Origin: JBDIAR01 sp039812545
Lineage (GTDB): Bacteria; Actinomycetota; Actinomycetes; Actinomycetales; Dermatophilaceae
Direction: 5' to 3'
DNA length: 34,195 nucleotides
Assembly: GCA_039812545.1 (NCBI GenBank)
Contig: JBDIAR010000008.1
Span: 1-34,195, forward strand
Of the stretch, positions 1-8,100 are shown in pieces. Below the pieces are notes generated by a model, which saw only the letters and a program-made list of their open reading frames with translations, did not search any database and was not told where the DNA came from. Position 1 is the first letter of the stretch. Every line of letters begins with the position of its first letter. The position numbers and the translations under genes were made by a program.

Positions 1-290
1 GTCGTCAGGGCAGTCGTCAGGGCGGTGGCCAGGGCCGCGCGGACGCCTTGGCCTGCGGCGCCCGATGATGGTCAGGGCGACACCACCGGCGACCAGGCCG
101 AACCCGGTCAACGCCATTTTCGCCACGTTGCCGCCCGTCGTCGGAGTGCGTCCCGGCCCGATCGCCGGGGAGGTCGGGGAGCCTGACGGCTGGGGCGTGT
201 GATCCGCCGGATTCGAGGTCGTCGGGGTCGGGGACGTCGGGGTCGGCGACGAGGGGGTCGTGGCCGGGGCCGTGGTCGGGATTGCCGACG
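1..290 (-). other. Alternative-frame C-terminus: P/T stalk, PTTGG, TM segment, Arg tail
   Basis: Read in the minus frame one base off the preceding entry, this stretch encodes a Pro/Thr/Ser stalk (TTAPATTPSSPTPTSPTPTT), then R-T-P-T-T-G-G at 130-150, a hydrophobic segment MALTGFGLVAGGVALTIIG at 61-117, and RRRPRRPRGPG. This order (stalk, LPXTG-like motif, membrane helix, basic tail) is that of a sortase-type or membrane-anchored surface protein. No stop occurs before base 1. The switch point from the upstream frame lies between about 180 and 300, where both frames look codon-plausible. The sortase motif is degenerate (TPTTGG, no leading Leu), so anchoring by sortase is uncertain. Confidence 0.5.
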
Positions 291-1051
291 GGTTTCGTCG
301 AGGGGTTCGACCCCGGAACCGTGACCCTGATGACCTGCCGATCGCCGGTCCCCGTGTCCGAGCCGGACGGCCCACCACTCATCGATCCCGCGGACACCGG
401 CTCACCGGCCCAGATCTGCGGGTCGAGTTCGTCGAGACGGTATGCCGAACCCGTACCCAGCGGCACGAGGCGATAGTGGCGCCCATCGACGGCGATCTCC
501 GCATCGGCCCGGACCTGGCTCCCCCGAACGACGAGGCGCAGTTGGGTCACTGAGACCTGCTGGCCACCGCGCCAGACCCCGCCGAACCAGTGGACCTCGG
601 TCTGCCCGGATCTGCGTTGGGTGGTGATCATCCCGGTTCGGACCGGCACCACCGTCCCGTCGAAGAGCGCGAGGTTCACGGTGGCGGGGACCGGCACCGC
701 CGCACCGGGCTCGATCTGGCTGCCCGGGATCAACCGCTGGTCCGCCGTGGACCACACGGCGGTGACGACCGGCCAATCGCGCGCCTGCGCCAGGGTGTTC
801 TGGCTGACGAAGCCGGCCAGCACGGTCCGGGCGTCGACGGACACGAACCGGCATCGCCGAACCTCGACGCCCACACTCGTCGCGTCGCATCGGCCGGCGG
901 CGGGGTCCGCCGACCACAACGGTGGCCCGGGCTCCCCCGTGCCATCCGCGGCCGAGGAGACACCGGCGCCCACCGAACCCAGGACGCCGAGGGCGAGCAC
1001 CACCGCAGCAAGACGGCGCGCAGGTGTGCGCCCACCGTGTCGACCGACCAC
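17..1051 (-). CDS. Secreted surface protein, unknown function, apparent C-terminal frameshift
   Basis: I do not recognise a family. The reading frame gives 344 residues from a GTG start preceded by GGAAGAG at a good distance; no in-frame ATG lies upstream. Residues 1-35 form a signal peptide (RR-rich n-region, LAAVVLALGVLGSVGAGV core, cleavage near SSAA). The mature part to about residue 235 has two cysteines (RCD and RCRF) and a beta-rich look without known motifs. From about residue 255 the frame turns into D/P/H/R-rich sequence typical of an out-of-frame read. The overlapping frame with codons ending at 1, 4, 7... instead encodes a Pro/Thr stalk, a PTTGG motif, one membrane segment and an Arg-rich tail, and it runs off the window edge. 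The intact gene therefore probably continues in that frame, and the last ~85 residues of this frame are unlikely to be real. The cause may be a sequencing indel or a true mutation. Confidence 0.6.
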   Translation of the reverse strand: MVGRHGGRTPARRLAAVVLALGVLGSVGAGVSSAADGTGEPGPPLWSADPAAGRCDATSVGVEVRRCRFVSVDARTVLAGFVSQNTLAQARDWPVVTAVWSTADQRLIPGSQIEPGAAVPVPATVNLALFDGTVVPVRTGMITTQRRSGQTEVHWFGGVWRGGQQVSVTQLRLVVRGSQVRADAEIAVDGRHYRLVPLGTGSAYRLDELDPQIWAGEPVSAGSMSGGPSGSDTGTGDRQVIRVTVPGSNPSTKPVGNPDHGPGHDPLVADPDVPDPDDLESGGSHAPAVRLPDLPGDRAGTHSDDGRQRGENGVDRVRPGRRWCRPDHHRAPQAKASARPWPPP

Positions 1052-1190
1052 CGGCTGTCTCTTCCGAACGTCCGGAGGCCAGCGAAACCGGCCCCCATGA
1101 CCGCTCGGGAACGACCGGATGAACGAGACATGCCGGGCACCTCATCGAGCACGCACGATCCCCGAAGCGCGGCGCGTTGATGGGGATCTG

Positions 1191-1820
1191 TCAATCCCGT
1201 CGGTGCTCGGGCGCGTTCTCGATCGCGTCGCGGATCACGGCGTATGCCGTCGCGCCGTCGTACCCCCGCCGGGTCAACATGCCGGCCAAGCGCCGAGCCT
1301 GCGTCGCCGGGTCCAAGCCCGCCATCGTGGCCAATTTCTTCGCGACCAGTTCCTCGGCCAGAACCCGCTCCGCCGCGGCGGTGATGCCCACCGTCGCGGA
1401 CTCGACGATTTCCTCGGCCACCCCCTTACGGCGCAGCTCCTGACGAAGAGCGGCCTTGGCGGACGCCTTCGTGCGACGACGGGACGACACGAGGAATTCG
1501 GCATACGCCCGGTCGTCGACGAGACCCGCCTCGACGAATTGGTCGAGCACCCGCTCGGCCACCGAGGGGTCGCAGCCCTTGCCGGCCAACTTCTCGGCCA
1601 GTTCCCGCCGCGACCGTGGGCCCATCGCGAGTTGGCGCATGACGAGTTCCCGGGCGAGCACCTCCCCCGAGCCGTCGTCGGGTGGCGGCCCGCCGGGCGA
1701 GTCACCATGGGGTCGGGCCCCCTCCTGAGGGAGGGGCGCCGGGTCGCCGGGCCGAAGCCCGGCGACCCGTTCGGCCTCGGCCAAGGCGAGTCGGGCGGCG
1801 TCGAAGCGTGTGTCGGCCAT
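1191..1820 (-). CDS. recX: Regulatory protein RecX
   Basis: RecX binds RecA filaments and limits recombinase activity in the cytoplasm. The protein has 209 residues. The family's three-helix repeats begin at about residue 55 (LARELVMRQLAMGPRSRREL) and continue through FVEAGLVDDRAYAEFLVSSR and LRQELRRKGVAEEIVE to the C-terminal DPATQARRLAGMLTRRGYD. Residues 1-50 are an Ala/Pro/Gly-rich extension absent from short RecX proteins and common in actinobacterial ones. It lies 19 bp downstream of recA on the same strand, so it is almost certainly cotranscribed from the recA promoters. The ATG start has only a weak upstream GGAACGGA. Confidence 0.93.
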   Translation of the reverse strand: MADTRFDAARLALAEAERVAGLRPGDPAPLPQEGARPHGDSPGGPPPDDGSGEVLARELVMRQLAMGPRSRRELAEKLAGKGCDPSVAERVLDQFVEAGLVDDRAYAEFLVSSRRRTKASAKAALRQELRRKGVAEEIVESATVGITAAAERVLAEELVAKKLATMAGLDPATQARRLAGMLTRRGYDGATAYAVIRDAIENAPEHRRD

Positions 1821-1839
1821 GGTCCGTTCCGACCGAGGC

Positions 1840-2955
1840 TCAGAAGTCGACGGGAACGTCCACGGTGTCGACCGCCTGCGGGGCGCCGACGCCGAGCTTC
1901 TCCTTGATCTTGCGCTCGATCTCGTCGGCCAGCTCGGGATTGTCCTTGAGGAACGCGCGCGCGTTCTCCTTGCCCTGGCCCAACTGATCGCCCTCGTAGG
2001 TGTACCAAGCCCCGGCCTTGCGCACGAAGCCGTGTTCCACGCCCATGTCGATCAGGCCGCCCTCACGGGAGATCCCGACGCCGTAGATGATGTCGAACTC
2101 GGCCTGCTTGAACGGTGGCGAGACCTTGTTCTTGACCACCTTGACGCGCGTCCGGTTGCCGACCGCCTCCGTGCCGTCCTTGAGCGTCTCGATGCGCCGA
2201 ACGTCCAGCCGCACCGAGGCATAGAATTTCAGCGCCTTGCCGCCGGTCGTCGTCTCGGGAGAGCCGAACATCACCCCGATCTTCTCGCGCAGCTGGTTGA
2301 TGAAGATCGCCGTGGTGTTGGTCGAGTTCAACGCGCCGGTGAGCTTGCGCAGCGCCTGGGACATCAACCGGGCCTGCAGACCGACGTGGCTGTCGCCCAT
2401 CTCGCCCTCGATCTCCGCGCGTGGCACGAGCGCCGCGACCGAGTCGATGACGACGATGTCGATCGCGCCGGACCGGATCAGCATGTCGGCGATCTCCAGC
2501 GCCTGTTCTCCGGTGTCCGGTTGGGACACGAGCAGGGCGTCGGTGTCGACGCCGAGCTTCTTGGCATAGTCCGGGTCGAGCGCGTGCTCGGCGTCGATGA
2601 AGGCCGCGATCCCGCCGGCCTTCTGGGCGTTGGCGACGGCGTGCAAGGCGACCGTCGTCTTGCCCGATGACTCCGGACCGTAGATCTCGACCACCCGCCC
2701 GCGCGGCAATCCGCCGATGCCGAGCGCGACGTCGAGCGCGATGGAGCCGGTCGGGATGACCTCGATCGGTGGCCGGACATTGTCGCCCAGGCGCATGACG
2801 GCGCCCTTGCCGTGACTCTTCTCGATCTGCCCGAGCACGCTGTCCAAAGCGCGCAGCTTGGCCTCGCCGGTGTCTGCGGTCGAACCGCGGCCGACGATCC
2901 CCCGGGGGCCGGGTCGACCACCGGTGCGGTCCGGAGCGACGGGATTGGTTGCCAT
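1840..2955 (-). CDS. recA: Recombinase RecA
   Basis: RecA forms ATP-dependent filaments on single-stranded DNA, drives strand exchange and triggers LexA self-cleavage. The open frame runs further upstream, but the start is placed at the ATG giving MATNPVAPDR, which has GAGGTGG a few bases before it; that yields 371 residues. Visible are the Walker A GPESSGKT (residues 93-100), the Walker B region IDIVVIDSVAALVPRAEIEG, and the DNA-binding loop regions around GDSHVGLQARLMSQALRKL and IFINQLREKIGVMFGSPETT. A poorly conserved Gly/Pro/Arg-rich N-terminal ~30 residues precedes the core. No intein is present. Upstream sit a PafBC-type promoter and a LexA box (separate entries); recX follows. Confidence 0.97.
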   Translation of the reverse strand: MATNPVAPDRTGGRPGPRGIVGRGSTADTGEAKLRALDSVLGQIEKSHGKGAVMRLGDNVRPPIEVIPTGSIALDVALGIGGLPRGRVVEIYGPESSGKTTVALHAVANAQKAGGIAAFIDAEHALDPDYAKKLGVDTDALLVSQPDTGEQALEIADMLIRSGAIDIVVIDSVAALVPRAEIEGEMGDSHVGLQARLMSQALRKLTGALNSTNTTAIFINQLREKIGVMFGSPETTTGGKALKFYASVRLDVRRIETLKDGTEAVGNRTRVKVVKNKVSPPFKQAEFDIIYGVGISREGGLIDMGVEHGFVRKAGAWYTYEGDQLGQGKENARAFLKDNPELADEIERKIKEKLGVGAPQAVDTVDVPVDF

Positions 2956-2978
2956 TGTCTTCCACCTCTTCAGGTCTC

Positions 2979-3045
2979 GTATGCGGTCGTCTACCCACGA
3001 CCCGGCGCCGTCCGGCATACCGACCGCGCAAGGCGACCGGCATAC
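2979..3045. repeat. Three copies of the GCATAC/GTATGC motif in the recA leader
   Basis: Within 67 bases of the predicted recA 5' leader lie GTATGC at 2979-2984 and GCATAC at 3015-3020 and 3040-3045. The last two have the full octamer GGCATACC and form a direct repeat with a 25-base period (CCGGCATACC). No gene overlaps this stretch. See the window-wide motif finding. Confidence 0.7.
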
Positions 3046-3063
3046 CCGAAGGCTTCGGATCAG

Positions 3064-3086
3064 ACGTTAGAGGCGAGCACCGACAA
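3064..3086 (-). promoter_or_regulatory. RecA-NDp / PafBC-type DNA-damage promoter of recA
   Basis: On the minus strand the sequence reads TTGTCGGTG, eight bases, then TAACGT. This matches the published actinobacterial RecA-independent damage promoter consensus TTGTCRGTG-N8-TANNNT at every fixed position. Transcription would begin near 3057, leaving about a 100-base leader before the recA ATG at 2955. Confidence 0.85.
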
Positions 3087-3155
3087 CGCCGTCAACCACT
3101 GCTTCAGCTGTGGAAAACCTCGACTGTCGCCGTCTCACCCGTCCACAACAATAGA

Positions 3156-3171
3156 CCGAACACTTGTTCGA
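3156..3171 (-). promoter_or_regulatory. LexA (SOS) box of recA
   Basis: The stretch CGAACACTTGTTCG at 3157-3170 has perfect five-base arms around a four-base centre and fits the actinobacterial LexA operator TCGAAC-N4-GTTCGA with one outer mismatch. On the minus strand it is followed by TATTGT (3147-3152), a possible -10. It lies upstream of the PafBC-type promoter, the same order as the distal SOS promoter and proximal RecA-independent promoter described for mycobacterial recA. Confidence 0.85.
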
Positions 3172-3217
3172 TCAAGGGAGGCGGGCCTGCGTGTCGCGCA
3201 GCCGAGGGCCGCGCAGC

Positions 3218-3445
3218 TCAGCGCCGCGCTCCCCCTTGAGCCGGTCGACCCCAGCGGCGTTCGGCCGGGACGTCGAAGTCGTCGCAGAGGGCGAACCACA
3301 CCTCTCGGGGGTCTACCCCCGCCTCGATCGCCTCGTTCGGGGTTCGGCCACCGACCGAACCCAACACATGGTCGCGCAGGAGCGTACCGGCATACGGCGC
3401 CCCGAACTCCGCCTCGACGAGGCCCCGGAACTCGCTCAACCGCAT
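3218..3445 (-). CDS. DUF3046 family protein
   Basis: A 75-residue protein starting MRLSEFRGLVEAEFGAPYA and carrying the conserved core RDHVLGSVGGRTPNEAIEAG followed by DPREVWFALCDDFDVP. This is a small actinobacterial family usually found beside recA; its biochemical role is unknown. It precedes recA on the same strand by about 260 bases, with the recA regulatory region between, so recA has its own promoters. It is divergent from the DUF3352 gene with a 96-base gap. The ribosome-binding site is weak (GGTGGCAG). The start is fixed by the conserved N-terminus, not by the much longer open frame that runs on upstream opposite the next gene. Confidence 0.85.
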   Translation of the reverse strand: MRLSEFRGLVEAEFGAPYAGTLLRDHVLGSVGGRTPNEAIEAGVDPREVWFALCDDFDVPAERRWGRPAQGGARR

Positions 3446-3488
3446 CGGCACAGTCTGCCACCGGGCCGGCGACGGCCTCGACCAGCCG

Positions 3489-3511
3489 TTGTCGGTGGAG
3501 CCGATTAGGCT
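3489..3511 (+). promoter_or_regulatory. RecA-NDp / PafBC-type promoter of the DUF3352-lhr operon
   Basis: TTGTCGGTG at 3489-3497, eight bases, then TAGGCT at 3506-3511: a second complete match to TTGTCRGTG-N8-TANNNT in this window. Transcription would start near 3518, and an AAGGTGAG ribosome-binding site precedes the ATG at 3542. Confidence 0.82.
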
Positions 3512-3541
3512 CGACACAGACCCGAGACGAAGGTGAGTTCC

Positions 3542-5128
3542 ATGACCATTCCACTGCCCGTGGACCCCGCCGTCCCCGAGGACGGCCCCGGCGAAACGAG
3601 CGTGCCGGCCGTCGTCGGCGGAGGCGAATGCGTCGGCGACCACGTCGGCGGGGGCGAAGGCGCAGGCGGTTCGCGTCCGCCGAAACGGCGCGGCAAGCTG
3701 GTCGCCATCGTCGCGGCGATCGTCGCCGTGGTGATCCTTGGTGTCGGCGGCGTCGTCGTGGTGAGCAAACTCAAGAGCAGCGGCAGTCAGCCGGACACGG
3801 TGATTCCCGCCGACGCGTGGCTGTACACCCGGGTGGATCTGGACCCGTCGGCGGGTCAGAAGATCGGCGCCGTGCGACTGCTCGGCAAACTGCCGAGCAC
3901 CGGGGACCTCATCTCCGGGAAGCGGGATCCGGTGTCGTGGGCGTTCCAGGGTCTGCAGAAGGTGATGCCCTGCCTGTCCGACCAGTCCTACGACCAGAAC
4001 ATCACCCCGTGGGTCGGTCAACGCGCCGCGATCGCGCTGCGCGCAGGCACGGACAAGGGCCCCGCTGTGGTCTACGCACTGGCGGTCACGGACGAGCAGC
4101 GGGCCAAGGATTGGTTCGACCGGACCGGGAAGTCCTGCTCCCTCGGCCGGAACCTGCCCATCGGGCTGGAGGCCACCACCCGGGACGGCTACTTGATCGT
4201 CCTGCAGGATCAGCATGCGGACGAGTACGCCGCCGCCCTCGACAAGGGCAGCCTGGCGACCAACGCTCGGTATACCGGTGACGTGGCAGCCTTGGGCGAG
4301 ATGGGGATCTGGTCGATCTGGTTGGACTCCGAGTCCTTCCTGAGCCAGGCCAAGGACCGCGGCTGGTTCAAGAACGGCTCCGTCGACACCGGCTCGATCA
4401 GGGGACGCGTGGCCGCCGCGATCCGGTTCAACCCGGACTTCGTCGAGCTCGCCGGGGTCGTGCGCGGGCTGGATCTTCCCGAGGCGCTGACGTCGCCAGG
4501 CACCCCGAACACGGTGAACCTACCCGGCGACACGACAGCGGTCCTGGCCTTCGCCAAGCCGGCGAAGATGCTCGAGCAGTCCTGGCCCGAGATCAAACAG
4601 TCCATCGAACGACAGGGGCTGACCGTGGCATCGGCCGGCCAACAGTTGGGCATGAACCTGCCGGACGACCTCTACCTCATCTTTGGAGATCAACTGACCG
4701 CGTCTCTTGGGCGGCTCGATGTGTTCGGCAAGAAGCTGCCGTTCGCGGTCCGCACGGTGACGACCGACGGATCCAAGGCGACGTCGATCCTGGACCGAGT
4801 TCTCTCGCTGGCCGGGTCGAGCGCATCCGCCGTCAACCTGTCCACCCAGGGCAACGACCTGCTGGTGTCCAACGACTCGGCATACGCGCAGTCCCTGGAC
4901 GGCCATGGCGACTTGGGGACCAAGGATTCGTTCACGCTGGCGGTGGCCGACTCCCAGCGGGTCAGCTCCAGCATGTACATCGATATCGACGCCTTCGAGG
5001 GTTTCTATCTGGGGTCGGTCAACGAGACCTGGCGCGGCTTCGTGGAGGCGATGCGATCGTTCGGCGTGAGCGTGCGGGCCACCGCTCCCGACGAGGCGCG
5101 CTTCGCCATCCGGCTGGTCGGGAACTGA
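3542..5128 (+). CDS. DUF3352 membrane-anchored protein
   Basis: A 528-residue protein of the DUF3352 family, function unknown. Residues 1-50 are acidic and Gly-rich, followed by basic PPKRRGK and one membrane helix (LVAIVAAIVAVVILGVGGVVVV, near residues 55-77). The large remainder should be extracytoplasmic and opens with the family hallmark IPADAWLYTRVDLDPSAGQKIGA. Two related-looking halves are suggested: the beginning (VIPADAWLYTRVDLDPS) and the middle (NLPGDTTAVLAFAKPAKML). The ATG at 3542 is chosen over the GTG three codons earlier because AAGGTGAG sits at the right distance from it. It lies 10 bases ahead of lhr and behind a DNA-damage-type promoter, which links this uncharacterised family to the damage response by context only. 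Confidence 0.85.
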   Translation: MTIPLPVDPAVPEDGPGETSVPAVVGGGECVGDHVGGGEGAGGSRPPKRRGKLVAIVAAIVAVVILGVGGVVVVSKLKSSGSQPDTVIPADAWLYTRVDLDPSAGQKIGAVRLLGKLPSTGDLISGKRDPVSWAFQGLQKVMPCLSDQSYDQNITPWVGQRAAIALRAGTDKGPAVVYALAVTDEQRAKDWFDRTGKSCSLGRNLPIGLEATTRDGYLIVLQDQHADEYAAALDKGSLATNARYTGDVAALGEMGIWSIWLDSESFLSQAKDRGWFKNGSVDTGSIRGRVAAAIRFNPDFVELAGVVRGLDLPEALTSPGTPNTVNLPGDTTAVLAFAKPAKMLEQSWPEIKQSIERQGLTVASAGQQLGMNLPDDLYLIFGDQLTASLGRLDVFGKKLPFAVRTVTTDGSKATSILDRVLSLAGSSASAVNLSTQGNDLLVSNDSAYAQSLDGHGDLGTKDSFTLAVADSQRVSSSMYIDIDAFEGFYLGSVNETWRGFVEAMRSFGVSVRATAPDEARFAIRLVGN

Positions 5129-5138
5129 TGCCCCGCCG

Positions 5139-8100
5139 ATGACCGAACCCGCAGGACGCAGCATCCTGGAACGTTTATCCGTGCCCACCCGAGCATGGTT
5201 CACGTCGTCGTTCGCCGCCGCCACCCCCGCTCAAGAACAGGCCTGGGCCGCCATCAGCGACGGCGCCGACACGCTGGTGGTCGCCCCGACCGGATCGGGC
5301 AAGACGCTGGCCGCCTTCTTGTGGGCGATCGACCGGCTGGCCACCGAACCCGCCGACCCGGACCGGTCGCGGCGCTGCCGGGTGCTGTACATCTCCCCGC
5401 TGAAGGCGCTCGCCGCCGACGTCGAACGCAACCTGCGCTCCCCGCTGGTCGGCATCGCGCATGCCTCGTCCCGGCTGGGGCTGCCGGTGCCCGACATCGG
5501 GGTGACGCTGCGATCCGGCGATACCCCGAGCGCCGACCGCCGAAGCTTCCTGCGCTCCCCGACCGACATCCTGGTCACCACCCCCGAGTCCCTCTTCCTC
5601 CTGCTGACCTCGCAGGCCCGGGAGGTCCTGCGCGGGGTGGACACGGTGATCATCGACGAGATCCACGCGGTGGCCGGCACCAAACGCGGCGCGCATCTGG
5701 CCGTCAGCCTCGAACGCCTCGATGCGTTGCTGGACCGGCCCGCCCAACGGATCGGCCTGTCCGCGACGGTCCGACCGGTCGAAGAGGTCGCCCGGTTCCT
5801 CGGCGGGAGTCGTCCAGTCCGGATCGTGGCACCCCCCAGCGCCAAGAGTTGGGACTTGTCCGTCGTCGTCCCCGTCCCGGACCTGACCGAACTCGACGCC
5901 CGAGCCGGCGGGATCGACGAGGGCACCACAATCGCACCCGACGGTTCGCCGGCTCCCGCTCGCACGGCCTCGATCTGGCCGTTCGTCGAGGAGCGCGTGG
6001 TCGACCTCGTCGCCGACCACCGAGCCACCCTGGTCTTCTGCAATTCCCGGCGCCTCGCCGAACGCCTGACCGCCCGGCTCAACGAGATCTGGCTCGATCG
6101 GCATACCGAGGACGGGCATACCGACGACGGGCATACCTACGACCGGCATACCGACGACCATGCGGACGACGCCGCGCACGGTATGCCGGTCAGCGGCGAG
6201 TCGGACACGTCACCCGGGCGGACCCCTGCTCAGGTTATGGCCCAGGCCGGACACAGCCAGGGGGCGCCGGCCGTGCTGGCGCGCGCCCATCACGGTTCGG
6301 TGAGCCGCGAGCAACGGCTGATCATCGAGGACGACCTGAAGTCGGGACGGTTGCCGGCGGTGGTGGCGACGAGTTCCCTCGAACTCGGCATCGACATGGG
6401 GGCGGTGGATCTGGTCATCCAGGTGGAGTCCCCGCCGAGCGTGGCCAGCGGATTGCAGCGGATCGGCCGGGCCGGACACCAGGTCGGGGCCACCTCGCGC
6501 GGCGTCGTGTTCCCCAAGTTCCGCGGCGACCTCGTCCAGTGCGCGGTCGTCGCCGAACGGATGGTGCGCGGCGGCATCGAAGCCGTTCGGGTGGTCGCCA
6601 ACCCGCTGGACGTGCTCGCCCAGCAGATCGTCGCCATGGCCGCGATGGACGACTGGCCGGTGGACGCGCTGCTCGACCTGATCCGCCGGACGGCCTCGTT
6701 CGCGGCCTTGTCGCGCCCGGTCCTGGATTCGGTGCTGGACATGCTCTCGGGCAAATACCCGAGCGAGGCCTTCGCCGAACTGCGCCCCCGGATCGTGTGG
6801 GATCGCGCCACGGACACGGTCAGCGGACGGCGCGGCGCCCAACGCCTCGCCGTCACCAGCGGGGGCACGATTCCCGACCGTGGTCTGTATGCCGTGTACC
6901 TCGCGAGCGGCGAGGGGCCGGGGCGGCGGGTCGGCGAACTCGACGAGGAGATGGTCTACGAGTCCCGGGTCGGCGATGTGTTCACCCTCGGGACGTCCAC
7001 CTGGCGGATCGAGGAGATCAGCCACGACCGGGTGCTCGTCACCCCGGCGCCCGGCCAACCCGGCAAGCTGCCGTTCTGGCACGGCGATTCACCCGGGCGG
7101 CCCGTCGAACTCGGCGCGGCGGTGGGCCGGTTCGTGCGTGAGGTCGGCGAGGGGGCCCCGGCGACGGCGCGGCGTCGCCTGGCCGACGCGGGACTGGACG
7201 GTTTCGCCGCCGACAATCTGCTGGCATACCTGGACGAACAGCGGCAGGCGACCACGGTCTTGCCCAGTGACACCACGATCGTGGTCGAGCGATTCCGGGA
7301 CGAGATCGGCGACTGGCGGGTTGCGATCCACTCCCCGTTCGGCACCCCGGTCCACCAGCCGTGGGCCCTGGCGCTCGGCGCGGCGCTGCGGGAACGCTTC
7401 GGCGTCGAGGTCCAGGCGATGGCCGGTGACGACGGGATCGTGCTCACCCTGCCGGATCTCGCCGACGATCCGTTCGGCGGGGACGACGGGCGGGCAGACG
7501 GCTCGGGCTCGGGTCGGAGGCGACCGCCCGCCGACCCGATCGCCGCGGCACTGACCGACCTGGTCGCGGTGGATCCGGACGACGTCGAGGGCATGGTCAC
7601 CGAGGCGCTCGGTGGATCGGCGCTGTTCGCGGCGCGGTTCCGGGAGTGCGCGGCTCGTGCGCTGCTGCTCCCCCGACGCGACCCGGGGCGACGGCAGGCG
7701 CTGTGGCAGCAGCGGATGCGGGCCGCGCAACTCCTGCAGGTCGCGGCCGGTTTCGAGGACTTCCCCATCGTGTTGGAGACCGTCCGCGAATGCCTCCAGG
7801 ACGTCTTCGACGTGCCGGCCCTGATCGACCTGATGCGCCGGATCCGTTCGCGGGACGTGCGGGTGCTGCACGTGACGACCCAGCAGCCGTCGCCGTTCGC
7901 CAGGTCGCTGGTGTTCGGTTATGTCGCCCAATACCTCTACGAGGGCGACAGCCCGTTGGCGGAGCGCCGGGCGGCGGCGCTGTCGCTGGATCCGTCGCTG
8001 TTGTCCGATCTGTTGGGCCGTGGCGAGTCGCTCGCGCTGCGGGACCTGCTCGACACCGATGCGATTGCTCGCACCGAGGCGGAGTTGCAATACCTCACCG

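Noticed and set aside
730..1194. 154-codon open frame between recX and the surface protein
   Set aside because: It overlaps the surface protein's signal peptide in another frame and has no recognisable features; the GTG at 1051 has a better ribosome-binding site.
2956..3018. Longer RecA start adding about 21 residues
   Set aside because: The added sequence lies in the leader between the promoter motifs and a good ribosome-binding site for the ATG at 2955.
3446..4216. Upstream extension of the DUF3046 frame opposite the DUF3352 gene
   Set aside because: Conserved DUF3046 proteins begin at MRLSEF; the extension is antisense to a clear gene.
6100..6188. CRISPR-like array
   Set aside because: Units are only 15 nt, contiguous without spacers, in frame within lhr, and there are no cas genes.
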